Below, piece after piece: positions 53,701 to 64,000 of a stretch of DNA of 64,000 bases (its first letter is position 1; the number at the start of each line of letters is the position of its first letter). The DNA comes from Hydractinia symbiolongicarpus (Eukaryota > Cnidaria > Hydrozoa > Anthoathecata > Hydractiniidae). Below the pieces are notes generated by a model, which did not search any database, was not told where the DNA came from, and saw only the letters and a list, made by a program, of their open reading frames with translations. Location: contig NC_079885.1 in NCBI RefSeq assembly GCF_029227915.1, positions 248,001-312,000 on the forward strand, written 5' to 3'. The position numbers were made by a program, and so were the translations under genes.

Positions 53701-54224
53701 GTATACAAAGAAAGTACCCTGTGAGTAAACTCATTTCCAGAACGATTTTTTAAATTATTTTTTCACCACTAAAGCCCAAGAGACTTGTATTTTTTAAAAA
53801 TGTTTTCATTTTTGATGAGGCGCTGAATAAAAGAAGTTTAATCGCCGGCAAACGAAAACCCGCGATTTCCCGTAAATCCCGGCTGGCCCCGTATAGTCAA
53901 AAGTATACAAAGAAACTACCCAGGGAGTAAACTCATTTCCCGAACGATTTTTTAAATTATTTTTTCACCACTAAAACGCATGAGACTTGTAGTTTTCAAA
54001 AATGTTTTCATTTTTGATGAGACGCTGAATAAAAGCAGTTTAATCGCCGGCAAACGAAAACCTGCAATTTCCCTAAATCCCGGACTCGGCCCGTATAGTC
54101 AAAAGTATACAAAGAAAGTACCCAGGGAGTAAACTCATTTCCCGAACGATTTTTTAAATTATTTTTTCACCACTAAAACGCATGAGACTTGTAGTTTTCA
54201 AAAATGTTTTCATTTTTGATGAGA
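47578..54224. repeat. HOR domain IX: rearranged mixture of A, K, V, T and G units
   Basis: The domain follows the regular 5-monomer array and mixes its monomer types with G units. The K-A pair recurs with A at 47,552, 49,378 and 51,607 (spacing 1,826 and 2,229 bp). V-T pairs occur near 49.6, 52.0 and 53.2 kb (the last two 1,217 bp apart). The units at about 52,126 and 52,330 are adjacent and both carry the T hairpin. The region ends where the 2,026-bp repeat begins. No gene is present. Confidence 0.75.
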
Positions 54225-56250
54225 TGCTGAATAAAAGAAGTTTAATCGCCGGCAAACGAAAACCTGCGATTTCCCGTAAATCCCGGGCTTGGCACGTATA
54301 GTCGAATGTATACAAAGAAAGTACCCTGTGAGTAAACTCATTTCCAGAACGATTTTTTAAATTATTTTTCCACCACTAAAGCCCATGAGACTTGTAGTTT
54401 TTAAAAATGTTTTCATTTTTGATGAGGCGCTGAATAAAAGAAGTTTAATCGCCGGCAAACGAAAACCCGCGATTTCCCGTAAATCCCGGCTGGCCCCGTA
54501 TAGTCAAAAGTATACAAAGAAAGTACCCAGGGAGTAAACTCATTTCCCGAACGATTTTTTAAATTATTTTTTCACCACTAAAGCCCATGAGACTTGTAGT
54601 TTTTAAAAATGTTTTCATTTTTGATGAGACGCTGAATAAAAGCAGTTTAATCGCCGGCAAACGAAAACCCGCGATTTCCCGTAAATCCCGGGCTTGGCAC
54701 GTATAGTCGAATGTATACAAAGAAAGTACCCTGTGGGTAAACTCATTTCCAGAACGATTTTTTAAATTATTTTTTCACCACTAAAGCCCAAGAGACTTGT
54801 ATTTTTTAAAAATGTTTTCATTTTTGATGAGGCGCTGAATAAAAGAAGTTTAATCGCCGGCAAACGAAAACCCGCGATTTCCCGTAAATCCCGGCTGGCC
54901 CCGTATAGTCAAAAGTATACAAAGAAAGTACCCAGGGAGTAAACTCATTTCCCGAACGATTTTTTAAATTATTTTTTCACCACTAAAACGCATGAGACTT
55001 GTAGTTTTCAAAAATGTTTTCATTTTTGATGAGACGCTGAATAAAAGCAGTTTAATCGCCGGCAAACGAAAACCTGCAATTTCCCTAAATCCCGGACTCG
55101 GCCCGTATATTCAAAAGTATACAAAGAAAGTACCCAGGGAGTAAACTCATTTCCAGAACGATTTTTTAAATTATTTTTTCACCACTAAAACGCATAAGAC
55201 TTGTAATTTTTAAAAATGTTATCATTTTTGATGAGACGCTGAATAAAAGAAGTTTAATCGCCGGCAAACGAAAACCTGCGATTTTCCGTAAATCCCGGGC
55301 TTGGCCCGTATAGTCAAAAGTATACAAAGAAAGTACCCAGGGATTAAACTCATTTCCCGAACGATTTTTTATATTATTTTTTTACCACTAAACGCATGAG
55401 ACTCGTAGTTTTCAAAAATATTTTCATATTTAATGGGACCCTGAATAAAAGAAGTTTAATCGCCGGCAAACAAAAATCCGCGATTTCCCGTAAATCCCGG
55501 GCTTGGCCCGTATAGTCAAAAGTATACAAAGAAAGTACCCAGTGAGTAAACTTATTTCCCGAACGATTTTTTAAATTACTTTTTCACCACTAAAACGCAT
55601 GAGACTTGTTGTTTTTAAAAATGTTTTCATTTTTAAATGAGACGCTGAATAAAAGAAGTTTAATCGCCGGCAAACGAAAACCCGCGATTTCCCGTAAATC
55701 CCGGACTTGGCACGTATAGTCGAATGTATACAAAGAAAGTACCCTGTGAGTAAACTCATTTCCAGAACGATTTTTTAAATTATTTTTTCACCACTAAAGC
55801 CCATGAGACTTGTAGTTTTTAAAAATGTTTTCATTTTTGATGAGACGCTGAATAAAAGCAGTTTAATCGCCGGCAAACGAAAACCCGCGATTTCCCGTAA
55901 ATCCCGGGCTTGGCACGTATAGTCGAATGTATACAAAGAAAGTACCCTGTGAGTAAACTCATTTCCAGAACGATTTTTTAAATTATTTTTTCACCACTAA
56001 AGCCCAAGAGACTTGTATTTTTTAAAAATGTTTTCATTTTTGATGAGGCGCTGAATAAAAGAAGTTTAATCGCCGGCAAACGAAAACCCGCGATTTCCCG
56101 TAAATCCCGGCTGGCCCCGTATAGTCAAAAGTATACAAAGAAAGTACCCAGGGAGTAAACTCATTTCCCGAACGATTTTTTAAATTATTTTTTCACCACT
56201 AAAACGCATGAGACTTGTAGTTTTCAAAAATGTTTTCATTTTTGATGAGA
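54225..56250. repeat. 2,026-bp HOR unit, copy 1 (10 monomers)
   Basis: Markers repeat at a constant 2,026-bp offset: TTTTTCCACC at 54,370/56,396, CCCTGTGGGTAAAC near 54,730/56,756, GGATTAAACT at 55,341/57,367 and CCCAAGAGAC at 56,003/58,029. The unit includes G, V and T monomers. Differences from copy 2 are few, for example TATATTCAAAAG near 55,108 against TATAGTCAAAAG. Confidence 0.85.
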
Positions 56251-58276
56251 TGCTGAATAAAAGAAGTTTAATCGCCGGCAAACGAAAACCTGCGATTTCC
56301 CGTAAATCCCGGGCTTGGCACGTATAGTCGAATGTATACAAAGAAAGTACCCTGTGAGTAAACTCATTTCCAGAACGATTTTTTAAATTATTTTTCCACC
56401 ACTAAAGCCCATGAGACTTGTAGTTTTTAAAAATGTTTTCATTTTTGATGAGGCGCTGAATAAAAGAAGTTTAATCGCCGGCAAACGAAAACCTGCGATT
56501 TCCCGTAAATCCCGGCTGGCCCCGTATAGTCAAAAGTATACAAAGAAAGTACCCAGGGAGTAAACTCATTTCCCGAACGATTTTTTAAATTATTTTTTCA
56601 CCACTAAAGCCCATGAGACTTGTAGTTTTTAAAAATGTTTTCATTTTTGATGAGACGCTGAATAAAAGCAGTTTAATCGCCGGCAAACGAAAACCCGCGA
56701 TTTCCCGTAAATCCCGGGCTTGGCACGTATAGTCGAATGTATACAAAGAAAGTACCCTGTGGGTAAACTCATTTCCAGAACGATTTTTTAAATTATTTTT
56801 TCACCACTAAAGCCCAAGAGACTTGTATTTTTTAAAAATGTTTTCATTTTTGATGAGGCGCTGAATAAAAGAAGTTTAATCGCCGGCAAACGAAAACCCG
56901 CGATTTCCCGTAAATCCCGGCTGGCCCCGTATAGTCAAAAGTATACAAAGAAAGTACCCAGGGAGTAAACTCATTTCCCGAACGATTTTTTAAATTATTT
57001 TTTCACCACTAAAACGCATGAGACTTGTAGTTTTCAAAAATGTTTTCATTTTTGATGAGACGCTGAATAAAAGCAGTTTAATCGCCGGCAAACGAAAACC
57101 TGCAATTTCCCTAAATCCCGGACTCGGCCCGTATAGTCAAAAGTATACAAAGAAAGTACCCAGGGAGTAAACTCATTTCCAGAACGATTTTTTAAATTAT
57201 TTTTTCACCACTAAAACGCATAAGACTTGTAATTTTTAAAAATGTTATCATTTTTGATGAGACGCTGAATAAAAGAAGTTTAATCGCCGGCAAACGAAAA
57301 CCTGCGATTTTCCGTAAATCCCGGGCTTGGCCCGTATAGTCAAAAGTATACAAAGAAAGTACCCAGGGATTAAACTCATTTCCCGAACGATTTTTTATAT
57401 TATTTTTTTACCACTAAACGCATGAGACTCGTAGTTTTCAAAAATATTTTCATATTTAATGGGACCCTGAATAAAAGAAGTTTAATCGCCGGCAAACAAA
57501 AATCCGCGATTTCCCGTAAATCCCGGGCTTGGCCCGTATAGTCAAAAGTATACAAAGAAAGTACCCAGTGAGTAAACTTATTTCCCGAACGATTTTTTAA
57601 ATTACTTTTTCACCACTAAAACGCATGAGACTTGTTGTTTTTAAAAATGTTTTCATTTTTAAATGAGACGCTGAATAAAAGAAGTTTAATCGCCGGCAAA
57701 CGAAAACCCGCGATTTCCCGTAAATCCCGGACTTGGCACGTATAGTCGAATGTATACAAAGAAAGTACCCAGGGAGTAAACTCATTTCCAGAACGATTTT
57801 TTAAATTATTTTTTCACCACTAAAGCCCATGAGACTTGTAGTTTTTAAAAATGTTTTCATTTTTGATGAGACGCTGAATAAAAGCAGTTTAATCGCCGGC
57901 AAACGAAAACCCGCGATTTCCCGTAAATCCCGGGCTTGGCACGTATAGTCGAATGTATACAAAGAAAGTACCCTGTGAGTAAACTCATTTCCAGAACGAT
58001 TTTTTAAATTATTTTTTCACCACTAAAGCCCAAGAGACTTGTATTTTTTAAAAATGTTTTCATTTTTGATGAGGCGCTGAATAAAAGAAGTTTAATCGCC
58101 GGCAAACGAAAACCCGCGATTTCCCGTAAATCCCGGCTGGCCCCGTATAGTCAAAAGTATACAAAGAAAGTACCCAGGGAGCAAACTCATTTCCCGAACG
58201 ATTTTTTAAATTATTTTTTCACCACTAAAACGCATGAGACTTGTAGTTTTCAAAAATGTTTTCATTTTTGATGAGA
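56251..58276. repeat. 2,026-bp HOR unit, copy 2 (10 monomers)
   Basis: This is the tandem partner of 54,225-56,250. Private differences include ACCTGCGATTT near 56,491, ACCCAGGGAG near 57,769 (copy 1 ACCCTGTGAG) and GGGAGCAAACTC near 58,179. The match to copy 1 ends near 58,276, where GATGAGATGC in copy 1's continuation is GATGAGACGC here. Confidence 0.85.
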
Positions 58277-61200
58277 CGCTGAATAAAAGCAGTTTAATCG
58301 CCGGCAAACGAAAACCTGCAATTTCCCTAAATCCCGGACTCGGCCCGTATAGTCAAAAGTATACAAAGAAAGTACCCAGGGAGTAAACTCATTTCCCGAA
58401 CGATTTTTTAAATTATTTTTTCACCACTAAAACGCATGAGACTTGTAGTTTTCAAAAATGTTTTCATTTTTGATGAGATGCTGAATAAAAGAAGTTTAAT
58501 CGCCGGCAAACGAAAACCTGCGATTTCCCGTAAATCCCGGGCTTGGCACGTATAGTCGAATGTATACAAAGAAAGTACCCTGTGAGTAAACTTATTTCCA
58601 GAACGATTTTTTAAATTATTTTTCCACCACTAAAGCCCATGAGACTTGTAGTTTTTAAAAATGTTTTCATTTTTGATGAGGCGCTGAATAAAAGAAGTTT
58701 AATCGCCGGCAAACGAAAACCCGCGATTTCCCGTAAATCCCGGCTGGCCCCGTATAGTCAAAAGTATACAAAGAAAGTACCCAGGGAGTAAACTCATTTC
58801 CCGAACGATTTTTTAAATTATTTTTTCACCACTAAAACGCATGAGACTTGTAGTTTTCAAAAATGTTTTCATTTTTGATGAGACGCTGAATAAAAGCAGT
58901 TTAATCGCCGGCAAACGAAAACCCGCGATTTCCCGTAAATTCCGGCTTGGCACGTATAGTCGAATGTATACAAAGAAAGTACTCTGTGAGTAAACTCATT
59001 TCCAGAACGATTTTTTAAATTATTTTTTCACCACCAAAGCCCATGAGACTTGTATTTTGTAAAAATGTTTTCATTTTTGATGAGGCGCTGAATAAAAGAA
59101 GTTTAATCGCCGGCAAACAAAAACCCGCGATTTCCCGTAAATCCCGGCTGGCCCCGTATAGTCAAAAGTATACAAAGAAAGTACCCAGGGAGTAAACTCA
59201 TTTCCCGAACGATTTTTTAAATTATTTTTTCACCACTAAAACGCATGAGACTTGTAGTTTTCAAAAATGTTTTCATTTTTGATGAGACGCTGAATAAAAG
59301 CAGTTTAATCGCCGGCAAACGAAAACCCGCGATTTCCCGTAAATCCCGGGCTTGGCACGTATAGTCGAATGTATACAAAGAAAGTACCCTGTGAGTAAAC
59401 TCATTTCCAGAACGATTTTTTAAATTATTTTTTCACCACTAAAGCCCATGAGACTTGTAGTTTTTAAAAATGTTTTCATTTTTGATGAGACGCTGAATAA
59501 AAGAAGTTTAATCACCGGCAAACGAAAACCCGCGATTTCCCGTAAATTCCGGCTTGGCACGTATAGTCGAATGTATACAAAGAAAGTACTCTGTGAGTAA
59601 ACTCATTTCCAGAACGATTTTTTAAATTATTTTTTCACCACTAAAGCCCATGAGACTTGTATTTTTTAAAAATGTTTTCATTTTTGATGAGGCGCTGAAT
59701 AAAAGAAGTTTAATCGCCGGCAAACAAAAACCCGCGATTTCCCGTGAATCCCGGCTGGCCCCGTATAGTCAAAAGTATACAAAGAAAGTACCCAGGGAGT
59801 AAACTCATTTCCCGAACGATTTTTTATATTATTTTTTTACCACTAAAACGCATGAGACTTGTAGTTTTCAAAAATGTTTTCATTTTTGATGAGACGCTGA
59901 ATAAAAGCAGTTTAACCGCCGGCAAACGAAAACCTGCAATTTCCCTAAATCCCGGACTCGGCCCGTATAGTCAAAAGTATACAAAGAAAGTACCCGGGGA
60001 GTAAACTCATTTCCCGAACGATTTTTTAAATTATTTTTTCACCACTAAAACGCATGAGACTTGTAGTTTTCAAAAATGTTTTCATTTTTGATGAGATGCT
60101 GAATAAAAGAAGTTTAATCGCCGGCAAACGAAAACCTGCGATTTCCCGTAAATTCCGGGCTTGGCACGTATAGTCGAATGTATACAAAGAAAGTACCCTG
60201 TGAGTAAACTCATTTCCAGAACGATTTTTTAAATTATTTTTTCACCACTAAAGCCCATGAGACTTGTAGTTTTTAAAAATGTTTTCATTTTTGATGAGGC
60301 GCTGAATAAAAGAAGTTTAATCGCCGGCAAACGAAAACCCGCGATTTCCCGTAAATCCCGGCTGGCCCCGTATAGTCAAAAGTATACAAAGAAAGTACCC
60401 AGGGAGTAAACTCATTTCCCGAACGATTTTTTAAATTATTTTTTCACCACTAAAACGCATGAGACTTGTATTTTTGAAAAATGTTTTCATTTTTGATGAG
60501 ACGCTGAATAAAAGCAGTTTATTCGCCGGCAAACGAAAACCTGCGATTTCCCTAAATCCCGGACTCGGCCCGTATAGACAAAAGTATACAAAGAAAGTAC
60601 CCAGGGAGTAAACTCATTTCCAGAACGATTTTTTAAATTATTTTTTCACCACTAAAACGCATAAGACTTGTAATTTTTAAAAATGTTATCATTTTTGATG
60701 AGACGCTGAATAAAAGAAGTTTAATCGCCGGCAAACGAAAACCCGCGATTTTCCGTAAATCCCGGGCTTGGCCCGTATAGTCAAAAGTATACAAAGAAAG
60801 TACCCAGGGATTAAACTCATTTCCCGAACGATTTTTTATATTATTTTTTTACCACTAAACGCATGAGACTCGTAGTTTTCAAAAATATTTTCATATTTGA
60901 TGGGACCCTGAATAAAAGAAGTTTAATCGCCGGCAAACAAAAATCCGCGATTTCCCGTAAATCCCGGGCTTGGCCCGTATAGTCAAAATTATACAAAGAA
61001 AGTACCCAGTGAGTAAACTTATTTCCCGAACGATTTTTGAAATTACTTTTTCACCACTAAAACGCATGAGACTTGTTGTTTTTAAAAATGTTTTCATTTT
61101 TAAATGAGACGCTGAATAAAAGAAGTTTAATCGCCGGCAAACGAAAACCCGCGATTTCCCGTAAATCCCGGGCTTGGCCCGTATAGTCAAAAGTATACAA

Positions 61201-64000
61201 AGAAAGTACCCAGGGAGTAAACTCATTTCCAGAACGATTTTTTAAATTATTTTTTCACCACTAAAACGCATAAGACTTGTAATTTTTAAAAATGTTATCA
61301 TTTTTGATGAGACGCTGAATAAAAGAAGTTTAATCGCCGGCAAACGAAAACCCGCGATTTTCCGTAAATCCCGGGCTTGGCCCGTATAGTCAAAAGTATA
61401 CAAAGAAAGTACCCAGTGAGTAAACTTATTTCCCGAACGATTTTTTAAATTACTTTTTCACCACTAAAACGCATGAGACTTGTTGTTTTTAAAAATGTTT
61501 TCATTTTTAAATGAGACGCTGAATAAAAGAAGTTTAATCGCCGGCAAACGAAAACCCGCGATTTCCCGTAAATCCCGGGCTTGGCCCGTATAGTCAAAAG
61601 TATACAAAGAAAGTACCCAGGGAGTAAACTCATTTCCCGAACGATTTTTTAAATTATTTTTTCACCACTAAAACGCATGAGACTTGTATTTTTGAAAAAT
61701 GTTTTCATTTTTGATGAGACGCTGAATAAAAGCAGTTTATTCGCCGCCAAACGAAAACCTGCGATTTCCCTAAATCCCGGACTCGGCCCGTATAGACAAA
61801 AGTATACAAAGAAAGTACCCAGGGAGTAAACTCATTTCCCGAACGATTTTTTAAATTATTTTTTCACCACTAAAACGCATGAGACTTGTAGTTTTCAAAA
61901 ATGTTTTCATTTTTGATGAGACGCTGAATAAAAGCAGTTTAATCGCCGGCAAACGAAAACCTGCAATTTCCCTAAATCCCGGACTCGGCCCGTATAGTCA
62001 AAAGTATACAAAGAAAGTACCCAGGGAGTAAACTCATTTCCCGAACGATTTTTTAAATTATTTTTTCACCACTAAAACGCATGAGACTTGTAGTTTTCAA
62101 AAATGTTTTCATTTTTGATGAGATGCTGAATAAAAGAAGTTTAATCGCCGGCAAACGAAAACCTGCGATTTCCCGTAAATCCCGGGCTTGGCACGTATAG
62201 TCGAATGTATACAAAGAAAGTACCCTGTGAGTAAACTCATTTCCAGAACGATTTTTTAAATTATTTTTTCACCACTAAAGCCCGTGAGACTTGTAGTTTT
62301 TAAAAATGTTTTCATTTTTGATGAGGCGCTGAATAAAAGAAGTTTAATCGCCGGCAAACGAAAACCCGCGATTTCCCGTAAATCCCGGCTGGCCCCGTAT
62401 AGTCAAAAGTATACAAAGAAAGTACCCAGGGAGTAAACTCATTTCCCGAACGATTTTTTAAATTATTTTTTCACCACTAAAACGCATGAGACTTGTAGTT
62501 TTCAAAAATGTTTTCATTTTTGATGAGACGCTGAATAAAAGCAGTTTAATCGCCGGCAAACGAAAACCCGCGATTTCCCGTAAATTCCGGCTTGGCACGT
62601 ATAGTCGAATGTATACAAAGAAAGTACTCTGTGAGTAAACTCATTTCCAGAACGATTTTTTAAATTATTTTTTCACCACCAAAGCCCATGAGACTTGTAT
62701 TTTTTAAAAATGTTTTCATTTTTGATGAGGCGCTGAATAAAAGAAGTTTAATCGCCGGCAAACAAAAACCCGCGATTTCCCGTAAATCCCGGCTAGCCCC
62801 GTATAGTCAAAAGTATACAAAAAAAGTACCCAGGGAGTAAACTCATTTCCCGAACGATTTTTTAAATTATTTTTTCACCACTAAAACGCATGAGACTTGT
62901 AGTTTTCAAAAATGTTTTCATTTTTGATGAGACGCTGAATAAAAGCAGTTTAATCGCCGGCAAACGAAAACCCGCGATTTCCCGTAAATTCCGGCTTGGC
63001 ACGTATAGTCGAATGTATACAAAGAAAGTACTCTGTGAGTAAACTCATTTCCAGAACGATTTTTTAAATTATTTTTTCACCACTAAAGCCCATGAGACTT
63101 GTATTTTTTAAAAATGTTTTCATTTTTGATGAGGCGCTGAATAAAAGAAGTTTAATCGCCGGCAAACAAAAACCCGCGATTTCCCGTAAATCCCGGCTGG
63201 CCCCGTATAGTCAAAAGTATACAAAGAAAGTACCCAGGGAGTAAACTCATTTCCCGAACGATTTTTTAAATTATTTTTTCACCACTAAAACGCATGAGAC
63301 TTGTAGTTTTCAAAAATGTTTTCATTTTTGATGAGACGCTGAATAAAAGCAGTTTAATCGCCGGCAAACGAAAACCCGCGATTTCCCGTAAATCCCGGGC
63401 TTGGCACGTATAGTCGAATGTATACAAAGAAAGTACCCTGTGAGTAAACTCATTTCCAGAACGATTTTTTAAATTATTTTTTCACCACTAAAGCCCATGA
63501 GACTTGTAGTTTTTAAAAATGTTTTCATTTTTGATGAGACGCTGAATAAAAGAAGTTTAATCACCGGCAAACGAAAACCCGCGATTTCCCGTAAATTCCG
63601 GCTTGGCACGTATAGTCGAATGTATACAAAGAAAGTACTCTGTGAGTAAACTCATTTCCAGAACGATTTTTTAAATTATTTTTTCACCACTAAAGCCCAT
63701 GAGACTTGTATTTTTTAAAAATGTTTTCATTTTTGATGAGGCGCTGAATAAAAGAAGTTTAATCGCCGGCAAACAAAAACCCGCGATTTCCCGTGAATCC
63801 CGGCTGGCCCCGTATAGTCAAAAGTATACAAAGAAAGTACCCAGGGAGTAAACTCATTTCCCGAACGATTTTTTAAATTATTTTTTCACCACTAAAACGC
63901 ATGAGACTTGTAGTTTTCAAAAATGTTTTCATTTTTGATGAGACGCTGAATAAAAGCAGTTTAATCGCCGGCAAACGAAAACCCGCGATTTCCCGTAAAT
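58277..64000. repeat. HOR domain XI: 3,645/4,049-bp offset repeats
   Basis: CTGCAATTTCC at 58,316/61,961 and CCACCAAAGCCC at 59,031/62,676 give a 3,645-bp offset (18 monomers). Further right, AATCACCGGC near 59,510/63,559 and CCCGTGAATCCC at 59,741/63,790 give 4,049 bp (20 monomers). The 404-bp difference is explained by an extra two monomers in the right-hand copy. The ACTCTGTGAG variant occurs at 58,981, 59,588, 62,626, 63,030 and 63,637. The array runs off the window. No gene is present. Confidence 0.83.
59736..59937. repeat. Chimeric V/standard monomer
   Basis: The T-rich block is of V type (TTTATATTATTTTTTTACC), but from ACTAAAACGC onward the unit is standard (GACTTGTAG, then a perfect inverted repeat). 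The switch falls near 59,842. This is the reverse arrangement of the 47.7-kb chimera and again points to exchange inside a monomer. A similar but smaller patch (TTTATATTATTTTTCTACC) is present near 13,620. Confidence 0.75.

Larger units (their letters stand above)
1..64000. repeat. Continuous ~203-bp satellite DNA array
   Basis: Every part of the window is a variant of one ~203-bp unit in the same orientation. Unit starts (the gattt/gatta register) fall at 1, 203, 406, 609 and so on to the right edge, where the last unit is cut. Most units are 202-204 bp and the only clearly short one is 185 bp. Each unit has the same landmarks in order: repeated CCCG blocks, a GTATA...TATAC dyad, AAAGAAAGTACCC, a T-rich block, CACTAAAACGCATGAGACTTGTAG, a hairpin-like inverted repeat, GAGACGCTGAATAAAAG and TTAATCGCCGGCAAACG. 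I saw no unique sequence, coding gene, tRNA/rRNA gene, transposon end or target-site duplication. Satellites of this length are usual in centromeric or pericentromeric heterochromatin. I do not recognise the family or species, so the location is inferred. Confidence 0.98.

Noticed and set aside
145-61633. Many open reading frames of 62-117 codons, mostly on the minus strand, with near-identical predicted peptides (for example 145-453, 955-1,308, 60,891-61,226).
   Set aside because: Each is one to two satellite monomers read through. The period of 203 bp shifts the frame every unit, and the peptides simply repeat with the array (same peptide 2,024 or 3,244 bp later). They lack start context, codon bias or domain structure.
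1-64000. CRISPR array.
   Set aside because: The unit is about 203 bp with no alternation of short conserved repeats and unique spacers; the whole unit is conserved.
1-64000. Ribosomal intergenic-spacer subrepeats or a transposon-internal tandem repeat.
   Set aside because: No rRNA gene, transposon coding sequence or terminal repeat appears in 64 kb, and the array is too long and uniform.

Overview
The whole 64 kb window is one uninterrupted tandem array of a eukaryotic satellite DNA with a monomer of about 203 bp (roughly 315 copies, all head to tail in one orientation). I see no protein-coding gene, RNA gene, transposon, microsatellite block, CRISPR array or unique sequence anywhere; both window edges fall inside the array. 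The open reading frames present are by-products of the repeat. Because 203 is not divisible by 3, each new monomer is read in a different frame, so no frame stays open for more than about one and a half to two monomers.

A typical monomer (reference copy 203-405) is about 38% GC by hand count. It has a GC-rich part with several CCCG blocks, a T/A-rich part (T6-AAATTA-T6), and a 9-bp inverted repeat around a TTTT loop. CpG is abundant (about 12 per monomer, where base composition predicts 7-8). The organism cannot be named from this sequence. A long, uniform satellite with a nucleosome-sized monomer fits centromeric or pericentromeric heterochromatin. The CpG excess argues weakly for a lineage without heavy germline CpG methylation, such as many invertebrates.

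Above the monomer level the array is a mosaic of higher-order repeats (HORs) whose period changes along the window. Bases 1-7,269 carry 9-10-monomer units (2,024 and 1,822 bp). Bases 7,270-14,109 contain an offset of 2,829 bp and a local 807-bp one. Bases 14,110-18,793 contain a 1,417-bp tandem duplication, and 18,794-25,435 a 4-monomer (811-bp) unit in three copies. Bases 25,436-31,923 are a nearly perfect 3,244-bp (16-monomer) tandem duplication. Bases 31,924-37,089 contain 811-, 1,419- and 2,635-bp repeats, and 37,090-41,896 a 1,215-bp (6-monomer) unit. Bases 41,897-47,577 are a 5-monomer HOR (1,014-1,015 bp). Bases 47,578-54,224 are a rearranged mix. Bases 54,225-58,276 are a 2,026-bp (10-monomer) tandem duplication, and 58,277-64,000 repeat at offsets of 3,645 and 4,049 bp.

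Several diagnostic monomer types (called V, T, R, A, K and G here) are each confined to, or recur in, particular parts of the array. This pattern is expected from repeated unequal exchange or local amplification plus gene conversion. No gene network can be described; the interest lies in array architecture, the conserved dyad elements, the helical phasing of C-blocks and the recombination junctions.
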